A stretch of 41,016 nucleotides of DNA from CAZEVY01 sp964515555 (lineage in GTDB: Bacteria; Acidobacteriota; Terriglobia; Bryobacterales; Bryobacteraceae). Under the pieces are notes generated by a model that did not search any database, was not told where the DNA came from, and saw only the letters and a list, made by a program, of their open reading frames with translations. Of this stretch, positions 15,927 through 22,784 are shown piece by piece. The stretch's first letter is position 1. Each line of letters opens with the position of its first letter. The translations under genes were made by a program, and so were the position numbers. The stretch covers positions 1-41,016 of the forward strand of contig CAZEVY010000039.1 of the NCBI GenBank assembly GCA_964515555.1, read 5' to 3'.

Positions 15927-16622
15927 GTGCCCCTCATGCCCGCCACCGATATATCCGTGAAGCCCCTGGTCGACGGGGAACGCATGTCGCGCGAGGAGTT
16001 CATCGGCCGCTGGGAATTGCTTCCGGAGGTGAAGCTCGCCGAGTTGATACGAGGGGTGGTGTATATGCCATCTCCAGTGAGCAGGCCACATGGTTGGACT
16101 GACGGTGATGCCGGATATTGGCTGAACCAGTATGCGTACAACACGCCGGGTTGCCGGGTGTTGCACAACGCAACGTGGCTTATGCGGGATGACGTCCCTC
16201 AGCCCGATGTCGCGCTTTGTATCCTTCCCGAGTACAGCGGTCAATCGGGTGTGCGCGGCAGGCTTGCCACGGGGGCTCCCGAACTGGCCGTGGAAGTCTC
16301 ACTCTCCAGCGAGAAACTCGACCGGGGAGACAAAAAGGACCTGTACGAACAAGCCGGCGTCCTGGAATACATCCTCTTATTGGCCGACTCGCGGATGGTC
16401 TGGTACACGCTCATCGACGGCCGTTACCGGGAATCGCAGCCCGGCGCCGACGGCATCTTTCGCTCCACAGTATTCCCCGGACTCTGGCTCGACCCGGCCG
16501 CGCTGTTCGCCGGCGACGGCAGGCGCATCATGGAGGTCGTCAATCTGGGCCTCGCGACGCCCGAGCACGCCGCCTTCGTCGCGAAACTCGAGCAACAGCG
16601 CGCCGGCCGCAAGCGGCGTTAG
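15927..16622 (+). CDS. Uma2-family (DUF820) endonuclease-like protein, copy 1
   Basis: The protein has 231 residues. It shows the Uma2/DUF820 PD-(D/E)xK nuclease-like core: AELIRGVVYMPSPV, PQPDVALCI (Asp), PELAVEVS (Glu) and KKDLYEQAGVLEYILLL (Lys, then the hydrophobic strand). The family is abundant in cyanobacteria, Chloroflexota and Acidobacteriota; its biological role is not settled, though a nuclease fold is accepted. The GTG at 15927 follows a TACAAT box; an in-frame ATG at 15888 would add an unlikely Arg-rich leader. A second, divergent Uma2 gene lies at 21358-21948 on the other strand, with the S55 operon between them. Confidence 0.88.
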   Translation: MPLMPATDISVKPLVDGERMSREEFIGRWELLPEVKLAELIRGVVYMPSPVSRPHGWTDGDAGYWLNQYAYNTPGCRVLHNATWLMRDDVPQPDVALCILPEYSGQSGVRGRLATGAPELAVEVSLSSEKLDRGDKKDLYEQAGVLEYILLLADSRMVWYTLIDGRYRESQPGADGIFRSTVFPGLWLDPAALFAGDGRRIMEVVNLGLATPEHAAFVAKLEQQRAGRKRR

Positions 16623-16642
16623 GAAACCCCGCGACCGCGGGT

Positions 16643-16648
16643 GATAAT
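16643..16648 (+). promoter_or_regulatory. -10 box GATAAT (TGATAAT), leaderless start of the S55 operon
   Basis: GATAAT, five of six matches to TATAAT, ends 6 bases before the GTG at 16655. No Shine-Dalgarno sequence is present. It would drive the three-gene operon running to 21291. Confidence 0.5.
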
Positions 16649-16654
16649 TAAGTC

Positions 16655-18403
16655 GTGCCTCCCGTCCGGCTGTTCCTTGCAATCGCCGCCGTCCCGACGC
16701 TGGCTGCGCAGACCGCGCTGATGCCGCTTCAGGACGTGCGCGCGGGCATGCGGGGAACCGGCCGCACGGTCTTCACCGGTTCGCGCATCGACGACTTCGG
16801 CGTCGAGATTCTCGGCGTTCTCGAGAACGCCGGCCCCAGGCAGTCGATCATCCTGGCGCGGCTTTCGGGCGGCGATGTCGAGCGCACCGGCGTCATGCAG
16901 GGGATGAGCGGCAGCCCGGTCTACATCGACGGAAAGCTCGCCGGCGCGGTCGCCATGGCGTTTTCCTTCTCTAAAGAACCGATCGCCGGCATCCGCCCGA
17001 TCGAGGAGATGCTGCGCGTGGCCCCGCGCCCGGCGCCGCAGCGTGCACGCCTCCTTCCACCGGCCGAGCAGCTCGCCGTACGAATGCCACGCGACGAGCT
17101 GACCGCGGGAACTTCGCGACTTGTCGAGATTTCTACGCCGGTGTCGCTCGCGGGATTCACGGCGCCGGCGGCGGAGCGCTTCGCCGGCGACCTTCGACGG
17201 ATCGGCCTCGAGCCGCGGCAAGGCGTCCTCGGCGGCGGCCGGCCCGGCGGCGCGCTCGGCGACCCGGCGTCGTTGCGTCCCGGCTCGATGATCAGCGTGC
17301 AGCTCCTCACCGGCGACATGAGCGTCGGCGCCGAGGGCACGGTGACCCACGTTGACGGGCGCGCGGTGTACGCCTTCGGGCATCGGTTTCTCTCGGCCGG
17401 CGCGACCGAACTGCCGTTCGCTAAGGCCGAAGTGCTCACGGTGCTGCCGAACCTGGCGACGTCGTTCAAGATTTCCGCGGCGCGCGAGTGGATGGGCGCC
17501 ATCACCGCCGATCACGCCGCCGCCGTCTCGGGCGAGATCGGGCGGCGCGCGGCGATGGTCCCGGTAGTCATTCGCGTGCGCGGTCGCGGGCGAGCCTCCG
17601 ACTATCGCATGGAGATGGTGCGCGACAGGACGATATCGCCGCTGCTGCTCCAGATGGCTCTCTACAGCGCTATCGACGCCACGGAGCGCTCGCTCGGCGC
17701 GTCGACCTATTCGGTACGCGGGCGCATCGAGTTCGAGGACGGCACTCCGCCGGTGCGGCTCGACAACGCCTGGTCGGGCGAAGCGGGCGTGGCGGCCCAG
17801 GTCTCGCTCGGCGCCGCTCTGCCGCTCTCCTACTGTCTGCAATCCGGACTGCCGGGTCTCACACTCAAGAACATCGACCTCGAAGTGACCGGCTCCGACG
17901 ACCGAAAACTCTGGCGGCTCGACCAGGCATGGGCGTCGCGCGCCACGGCGCGGCCGGGCGACACGGTCACCGTGACGGTGCTGCTCGCCGGCGAGCAGGG
18001 CGCCGACACGACCCGCCAGGTGAGCTACCTGATCCCGGCCGGCATGCCGCCCGGGATGCTCAACTTCACCATCGCCGACGGCGCCAGCGCCAACATGGCC
18101 GAGTTTCAGCAGCTCGTCGCCGCGGTTCCGCGCACCGCATCGCAGATGGTGGCCTTTCTCAACCGGCTGCGCGAGAACTCGCGCGCCTACGTGCGGGTGT
18201 GGCGCGACGAGCCCGGCTTCCTGGTGGGAGGGCGCGAGCTGAACGCTCCGCCGCCCTCGGTCGCGCTGATCCTGGCGCGATCGCAGCCCTCGCTGGCGGC
18301 GTTTGGAGGCAGCCGCAACGCGCGCCTCGCCGAAATGGAGATCGACGCCGGCGACGCTGTGGTCAGCGGGTCGCGGACGATTCAATTGGAAGTGAAAGAA
18401 TGA
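16655..18403 (+). CDS. Exported SpoIVB-like (S55 family) serine peptidase
   Basis: This 582-residue protein has a signal peptide (MPPVRLFLAIAAVPTLAAQ). The segment GVMQGMSGSPVYIDGKLAGA closely matches the serine motif of the SpoIVB/S55 family (Ser85 in MSGSP). A second block, GTVTHVDGRAVYAFGHRF with His243, resembles the family's histidine block (GT-T-...-GH). In SpoIVB, as I recall it, the His block comes before the Ser block; here it comes after, so the domain appears permuted. The C-terminal half (residues about 300-582) is beta-rich and unrecognised. It is presumably a periplasmic protease or a protein-binding relative. Its stop overlaps the next gene's start by 4 bases (ATGA), so the two are co-translated. 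Confidence 0.8.
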   Translation: MPPVRLFLAIAAVPTLAAQTALMPLQDVRAGMRGTGRTVFTGSRIDDFGVEILGVLENAGPRQSIILARLSGGDVERTGVMQGMSGSPVYIDGKLAGAVAMAFSFSKEPIAGIRPIEEMLRVAPRPAPQRARLLPPAEQLAVRMPRDELTAGTSRLVEISTPVSLAGFTAPAAERFAGDLRRIGLEPRQGVLGGGRPGGALGDPASLRPGSMISVQLLTGDMSVGAEGTVTHVDGRAVYAFGHRFLSAGATELPFAKAEVLTVLPNLATSFKISAAREWMGAITADHAAAVSGEIGRRAAMVPVVIRVRGRGRASDYRMEMVRDRTISPLLLQMALYSAIDATERSLGASTYSVRGRIEFEDGTPPVRLDNAWSGEAGVAAQVSLGAALPLSYCLQSGLPGLTLKNIDLEVTGSDDRKLWRLDQAWASRATARPGDTVTVTVLLAGEQGADTTRQVSYLIPAGMPPGMLNFTIADGASANMAEFQQLVAAVPRTASQMVAFLNRLRENSRAYVRVWRDEPGFLVGGRELNAPPPSVALILARSQPSLAAFGGSRNARLAEMEIDAGDAVVSGSRTIQLEVKE

Positions 18404-20616
18404 CGCGGTTCTTTCGATTCGCCGCCGTGGCGCTCGCGGCGGCCGTTCTCCACGCGGCTTCGAGCACCGCCTGGGAGATGACCAGCTACCAGGACTTCCT
18501 CAAGGGACGATTCCGGGGACTCTCTCTTACCAGCGACGGACGACTGCGCCTGGCGCCGCGGGTCGACACGTTCTTTTCCGCCGATCAGCAGGTGGTCTGG
18601 AGCGCGGCGCGCGCGGCGGACGGAACCATCTACGCCGCCACCGGCCATCGCGGCAAGCTGTATCGCATCGACGCCTCGGGGAAGGGCGAGGTGGTCTGGA
18701 CGGCGGAGCAGCCGGAGATCTTCGCAGTCGCCGTGAGTCCCCGCGGCGAGGTGTTTGCGGCGGGATCGCCGAACGGGAAAATTCACCGCATCGAATCGGG
18801 AAAAGCGACGGAATTCTTCGCGCCCGATGAGGCATACGTTTGGGCGCTGGCCTTCGGACCGGACGGCGCTCTCTATGCCGCCACCGGCGACCGCGGCCGC
18901 GTCTGGCGAATCGACTCCGCCGGCAAGGGCGAGATCTGGTACGAGACCGGGCAGGCACACGTGACCGCGCTGGCCTTCGACGCCTCCGGCCGCCTGCTCG
19001 CGGGCACGGAGCCGAACGGCATTCTGTACAGAATCGCGGGTAAAGGCAAGGCGTTCGTCCTCTACGACGCGGCGCTGCCGGAGATTCGCGCCATCGTGCC
19101 GGCGGCCGACGGGTCGGTTTACGCGGTGGCGATGGGCGGGTCGCTGGCCCGCCGCGGCGGCGGCGCTTCCGCCGCAATGCCTGCCGGGTCGACGCCCACG
19201 ATATCGGTGACCGTCACCGGCGACGCCGTGCAATCGGGCGTCGAGATCAAGCCCAAGCCGGAGGCGCCGAAACCCACCGCACCCGCGCAACCCGCCGCTC
19301 CCGCACCGCTCCCGCCGTCGATCGAACAGTACGGCGTCGAGAAATCGGCCGTCTACCGCATCGGCGCGGACAACTTCGTCGAGACGCTGTGGTCCTCCAA
19401 GGAGGAAAACGCATACGACGCGCAGGTCGCCGGCGGCGGCCTGCTCATCGCCACCGACACCGACGGCCGTGTCTACCGGATTGAGACGAACCGGCGGCTC
19501 ACGCTGGTCGCGCAGACCAACGAGTCGGAGGTCCTGCGCCTGTTGCCCGCTCCCGGCGGGGTTTTCGCGGTCACCGGCAATTCCGGCAAGCTCGTGCGGA
19601 TCGCCGGCAGCGGCGCGGGCGTCGCCGGCGAGTTCGAATCGCCCGTGCACGATGCGGGGTCGGCGGCGCGATGGGGTCGTCTCACCTGGCAGGCCGAGGC
19701 GTGCGCGGGTTGCTCCGTCGCGTTCCAGACGCGCAGCGGCAATTCGGCCCGGCCCGACGGCACCTGGAGCGAGTGGACCGCGCTTTCCGGCGGCGCGGTG
19801 GCGAGTCCGCCGGCGCGTTACGTGCAGTGGAAGACGGAGCTGCGCGGATCGGCGGGCGCGGGGCCGGCGCTCGACTCGGTGCGCCTCTCCTACCTGCCGC
19901 AGAACCAGCCGCCCTCGCTGAAGAGCATCACCGTCGCCGCGCAGCCCGCTCCGCCGGCGCCCGGGAAAATCGCGGCCGCGCCGGCGGCCGCCTACAGCAT
20001 TACGGTGAGCGACACGGGCGAGGTGACGACGGGATCGGGAGCCGGCACGCCGACGCAGCCGGTGACGCGCTCTGGCGCGGACCAACTGGTGGTCTCCTGG
20101 GTGGCCGAGGACCCCGACGACGAGCGGCTGAACTACACGCTCTGGTTTCGTGCCGAAGGCGACGGCCAATGGATCGAACTGAAGTCGGGGATCGCCGAGT
20201 CGAGCTTCACGCTGGACGGCGAGGCGTTGGCCGATGGGCGGTACTTTTTCCGCGTCGCTGCCAGCGACCGCGCGTCCAACTCCGAGGGGGCGGCGCGCGA
20301 AGACGAGATCGTCAGCGCGCCGATTCTGGTGGACCACACGCCGCCCGTGGTTTCGGCGGGCGCGCCGCGGCGCACGGCGACGGGCTGGGAGATCGACGTC
20401 GAGGCGCGCGATGCCCTTTCCCCGCTGCGCGGCGGCGAGTACTCGATCGACGCGGGTCCGTGGAAGGGACTGGAGGCCGAGGACGGCGTCGCCGATTCGT
20501 CCGCCGAGCGCTTCCGCCTTCGGATCGGCGCACTGCCGGCGGGCGGCCACCTGGTTGTGATCCGCGTGCACGACCAGGCGGGCAACGCCGGTCTCGCGCG
20601 GCTCGCGCTGCGATAA
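18400..20616 (+). CDS. Exported beta-propeller protein with C-terminal beta-sandwich domains
   Basis: This 738-residue protein has a signal peptide (FFRFAAVALAAAVLHAAS). Residues about 65-250 contain propeller-type repeats of about 42 residues of the form GTIYAATGHRGKLYRID, GEVFAAGSPNGKIHRIE, GALYAATGDRGRVWRID, GRLLAGTEPNGILYRI. A Pro/Ala-rich linker lies at about 285-308 (KPEAPKPTAPAQPAAP), then two more propeller-like units (DGRVYRIE, GKLVRI). From about residue 410 the sequence turns to beta-sandwich/FN3-like segments (DERLNYTLWFRAEGDG, DGRYFFRVAASDRASN). Such proteins bind partners or glycans at the cell surface. It overlaps the S55 gene by 4 bases and an outer-membrane barrel gene follows, so a complex or substrate relation among the three is inferred. 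Confidence 0.75.
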   Translation: MTRFFRFAAVALAAAVLHAASSTAWEMTSYQDFLKGRFRGLSLTSDGRLRLAPRVDTFFSADQQVVWSAARAADGTIYAATGHRGKLYRIDASGKGEVVWTAEQPEIFAVAVSPRGEVFAAGSPNGKIHRIESGKATEFFAPDEAYVWALAFGPDGALYAATGDRGRVWRIDSAGKGEIWYETGQAHVTALAFDASGRLLAGTEPNGILYRIAGKGKAFVLYDAALPEIRAIVPAADGSVYAVAMGGSLARRGGGASAAMPAGSTPTISVTVTGDAVQSGVEIKPKPEAPKPTAPAQPAAPAPLPPSIEQYGVEKSAVYRIGADNFVETLWSSKEENAYDAQVAGGGLLIATDTDGRVYRIETNRRLTLVAQTNESEVLRLLPAPGGVFAVTGNSGKLVRIAGSGAGVAGEFESPVHDAGSAARWGRLTWQAEACAGCSVAFQTRSGNSARPDGTWSEWTALSGGAVASPPARYVQWKTELRGSAGAGPALDSVRLSYLPQNQPPSLKSITVAAQPAPPAPGKIAAAPAAAYSITVSDTGEVTTGSGAGTPTQPVTRSGADQLVVSWVAEDPDDERLNYTLWFRAEGDGQWIELKSGIAESSFTLDGEALADGRYFFRVAASDRASNSEGAAREDEIVSAPILVDHTPPVVSAGAPRRTATGWEIDVEARDALSPLRGGEYSIDAGPWKGLEAEDGVADSSAERFRLRIGALPAGGHLVVIRVHDQAGNAGLARLALR

Positions 20617-20655
20617 GTGAAACTCGCCGCGTCACGGGTGCGTCTGTTCCGGCAT

Positions 20656-21291
20656 ATGAGACCCGCCCTGGTCCTCTTGCTCGCCTCCGGAATACTCGCC
20701 GCGCAACCGCGCTACGGCCGGTATCACAAGCACAACTTCACCACCGCGCTCGGCGCCGGCTTGCCGCGCGCCGATCTGCTGGCGTCATTCAAGGATAGCG
20801 TCGGCGTCACCTTCGGCTACGGCTACCGCTTTCACGAGAATTTCCAGGTGGAAACGGGGCTCGACACGATATTTCACGCGGCCGAGGTGAGAGATTTCTA
20901 CGAATCGCCGGTGGGCGACTTGAGAATTCGCGACTACCAGTTCATGCTGCCGATCGGCGGGCGGGCCATTCTGCCGCTGGCGCGCGGCCGGCTGCAATTC
21001 TACGGCGGCGGCGGCGCGGCCTGGCTGCGCTACCAGGAGAGCATCCGGCAGCCGTTCGGGGAGGCCTACTTCCGAATCGACTGCGTGCCGTGCCGCTCGC
21101 GCGGCGGCTGGGGGTACTACGGACTGGTCGGCGCAAGCGTGGCGCTCGACCGCCGGCAGCACTTCCGGCTGGGAGTGACCGCGAAGATGTATCGCGCCAA
21201 GACGTCGGGCGACGCGTTCGGGACGCTTCCGCCGTTCACGACGCGCGACCGCTGGTTGAACGTGTTCGGCGAGTTCGGAGTAAGCTTCTGA
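20656..21291 (+). CDS. Outer-membrane beta-barrel-like protein
   Basis: The protein has 211 residues with a signal peptide (MRPALVLLLASGILAAQ). The mature sequence alternates aromatic and polar residues in strand-like blocks (GVTFGYGYRFHENFQVETGL, YQFMLPIGGRAILPL, RLQFYGGGGAAWLRY, HFRLGVTAKMYRA) and ends WLNVFGEFGVSF, with the terminal Phe favoured by the BAM machinery. It is probably a small OmpA/OmpW-like barrel. It contains a Cys pair (IDCVPCRS). A GTG at 20617, directly after the propeller stop codon, is in frame and is an alternative start with a longer basic leader. It is the third gene of the S55 operon. Confidence 0.75.
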   Translation: MRPALVLLLASGILAAQPRYGRYHKHNFTTALGAGLPRADLLASFKDSVGVTFGYGYRFHENFQVETGLDTIFHAAEVRDFYESPVGDLRIRDYQFMLPIGGRAILPLARGRLQFYGGGGAAWLRYQESIRQPFGEAYFRIDCVPCRSRGGWGYYGLVGASVALDRRQHFRLGVTAKMYRAKTSGDAFGTLPPFTTRDRWLNVFGEFGVSF

Positions 21292-21292
21292 C

Positions 21293-21357
21293 GAGCGGTC
21301 AGCGGTCAGCAGCCAGCCTGCGCCGCTCGTAGCTGAAAGCTGAGAGCGGAAAGCTCG
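21293..21357. repeat. Short-period repeat tract between convergent genes
   Basis: The gap between the barrel gene and the Uma2 gene holds AGCGGTCAGCGGTCAGCAG, then AGCTGAAAGCTGAGAGCGGA, two runs of near-repeated 7-8-base words. It looks like one of the non-coding interspersed elements seen between genes of high-GC bacteria. It encodes no supported gene and has no T-run. Confidence 0.5.
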
Positions 21358-21948
21358 TTACCAACCCGGGTCCCAGATGGTGGCGAGGTCGAGGGTGAAC
21401 CCTTCGACCGGCCCTTCGCCGTTCAGCCCGGAAGGCTCGTCGAGTTCTTCGACACCGCCGGGGCGATAGACGTAGGCTCGGCGCGCGCGGGTGTCGAGAA
21501 TCCAACCGAGGCGGCACCCGTTCTCCATCCACTCGACCATCTTCTTCTTCACGGCGGGAAGGCGGTCACTCGGCGAAGTCAATTCCACGACGAAGTCGGG
21601 ACACAAGGGAAGGTACTTTTCCTTCTGCTCCTCCGTCAAGCCGCGCAGCCTGGTCCGCGGCACCCAAGCGGCGTCCGGCGATCGCATGGCGCCGTTGGGT
21701 AACAGGAAGAGCGTGCTCGAATCGAAGGCGAAACCGCGCTTGTCCCGGCGCGCCCACTGCTGAACCTGGAAGGTCAACTCACTGTTACGGTTTCCCGTCT
21801 TTCCACCCGTTCCCGACATGATGGTCACCTTCCCATCGGCGCCACGCTCAATGCGGTATTCGGAGTTCCGGACACAGAACTCGAAAAACTCGTCATCGCT
21901 CATGTCCTCCAGGTCGAGGACGGCTTCTTCGGTAACGACTACCTGCAT
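21358..21948 (-). CDS. Uma2-family (DUF820) endonuclease-like protein, copy 2
   Basis: This 196-residue protein is divergent from the copy at 15927. Core motifs are RGADGKVTIMSGTG, SPDAAWVPRTRL (Asp), PDFVVELTSPSDRL (Glu), KKKMVEWMENGCRLGWILD (Lys and strand) and RARRAYVYRPGG. This PDFVVEL...SPSD form is the classic Uma2 signature. The ATG at 21948 is preceded by TATAAT, 9 bases away; the frame is open further upstream inside the thioesterase gene, but no start there is supported. The function of the family is unresolved; a nuclease fold is predicted. Confidence 0.88.
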   Translation of the reverse strand: MQVVVTEEAVLDLEDMSDDEFFEFCVRNSEYRIERGADGKVTIMSGTGGKTGNRNSELTFQVQQWARRDKRGFAFDSSTLFLLPNGAMRSPDAAWVPRTRLRGLTEEQKEKYLPLCPDFVVELTSPSDRLPAVKKKMVEWMENGCRLGWILDTRARRAYVYRPGGVEELDEPSGLNGEGPVEGFTLDLATIWDPGW

Positions 21949-21957
21949 CTCAGTCGA

Positions 21958-21963
21958 ATTATA
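21958..21963 (-). promoter_or_regulatory. -10 box TATAAT before the second Uma2 gene
   Basis: A perfect TATAAT on the minus strand ends 9 bases before the ATG at 21948, implying a leader of only a few bases. It lies in the short gap after the thioesterase gene. Confidence 0.5.
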
Positions 21964-21977
21964 TCGCCGGCGGCCCC

Positions 21978-22373
21978 CTACCCCGCGGCCTTGGCCTGCA
22001 CGCGCGTGGCGAAACGCGCGATGTTGACGATGGCGCGCTCGTGCGTCCCTTCGGCGATCTTCTCCTTCTCGTCGAAGGCCTCCACTTTGCAGTTCACCCG
22101 CCGATCGTCGACCGCGATCACCTCGGCGTGGAAGGTCACGCTCATCCCCATGGGCGTGGCCGCCAGGTGGCGCACGTCGACGCGCGTGCCGACGGTGTCG
22201 AAGCCGTCCTCCAGGTACGGCTTGATGGCGTTGCGCGCCGTCATCTCCAGGAGCCCGACCAGGTGCGGCGTCGCCAGCACCCGCGCGCCGTCCACGCCGA
22301 GGAAATCGATGGCCACCTCGCTGGTGACGAGCAGCTTCATCTCCGCCTTCGAGCCGATGGGAATCCGTGCCAT
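21978..22373 (-). CDS. FlK-like hot-dog thioesterase
   Basis: This 131-residue protein resembles the fluoroacetyl-CoA thioesterase (FlK) branch of hot-dog thioesterases. VLATPHLVGLLEMTARNAI holds the Thr and Glu, and DVRHLAATPMGMSV holds the His of the Thr/Glu/His active site. EVIAVDDRRVNCKVEAFDE and EGTHERAIVNIARF complete the fold. It would hydrolyse a small acyl-CoA; the substrate is not fixed by sequence. The ATG at 22373 follows TACCAT by 6 bases with no Shine-Dalgarno sequence. The open frame continues to 22709, but that part shows no family similarity. Confidence 0.8.
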   Translation of the reverse strand: MARIPIGSKAEMKLLVTSEVAIDFLGVDGARVLATPHLVGLLEMTARNAIKPYLEDGFDTVGTRVDVRHLAATPMGMSVTFHAEVIAVDDRRVNCKVEAFDEKEKIAEGTHERAIVNIARFATRVQAKAAG

Positions 22374-22379
22374 CCGGCC

Positions 22380-22385
22380 ATGGTA
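22380..22385 (-). promoter_or_regulatory. Weak -10 box TACCAT before the thioesterase gene
   Basis: TACCAT on the minus strand ends exactly 6 bases before the ATG at 22373. It matches TATAAT at only four positions, so its support is mainly the shared spacing. Confidence 0.35.
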
Positions 22386-22457
22386 ACGCAACCGGACCGC
22401 GCCGCCGGTTGCGGGGAACAATTTCAATGTGATATGTTCTCCGTTCCGGAACCACGC

Positions 22458-22784
22458 ATGCCGGCTTATCGCATCTTCCGTATGAAGGACGCCCCGCGCC
22501 AGTCGTTCCGCTGGGCGCCGCACGCCGCCGGGCTGACGCTCGTCAAGCCGAAGGACTACCAGGAGGCCGGCGCCATCGAGGCGTCTTCGCCCTACGCCGC
22601 CTGGGCCGGCCTGAACGGCTCCGGCGAGCCGCTCGAGGTCGGCGACGTCCTCGCGCCGCCCGAGGGCGATCCTCTCATCTTCAAATACGTCGGCTGGGAA
22701 CGCGCCCAATGGGCGGAGGCGGCCGCCTCACGCGGGCGCGACGTTGCGCCGTCCGGTCTGCTCGAGCCAGCGCCGGAGCATTAG
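22458..22784 (+). CDS. Small hypothetical protein
   Basis: This 108-residue soluble protein begins MPAYRIFRMKDAPRQSFRWA and continues with GLTLVKPKDYQEAG, ASSPYAAWAGL, EPLEVGDVLAPPEGD and FKYVGWERAQWAE. I recall similar short proteins from acidobacterial genomes but know no function. It has no signal peptide, membrane helix or metal-binding cluster. An in-frame ATG at 22434 would add MFSVPEPR. The gene runs into malQ from the opposite side: its last 57 bases overlap the 3' end of malQ. It is divergent from the thioesterase gene. Confidence 0.7.
   Translation: MPAYRIFRMKDAPRQSFRWAPHAAGLTLVKPKDYQEAGAIEASSPYAAWAGLNGSGEPLEVGDVLAPPEGDPLIFKYVGWERAQWAEAAASRGRDVAPSGLLEPAPEH

Noticed and set aside
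16619..18385. Long antisense open frame opposite the S55-like gene
   Set aside because: Arg/His-rich composition without recognisable domains; the sense strand has the MSGSP motif, signal peptide and coupled downstream gene.
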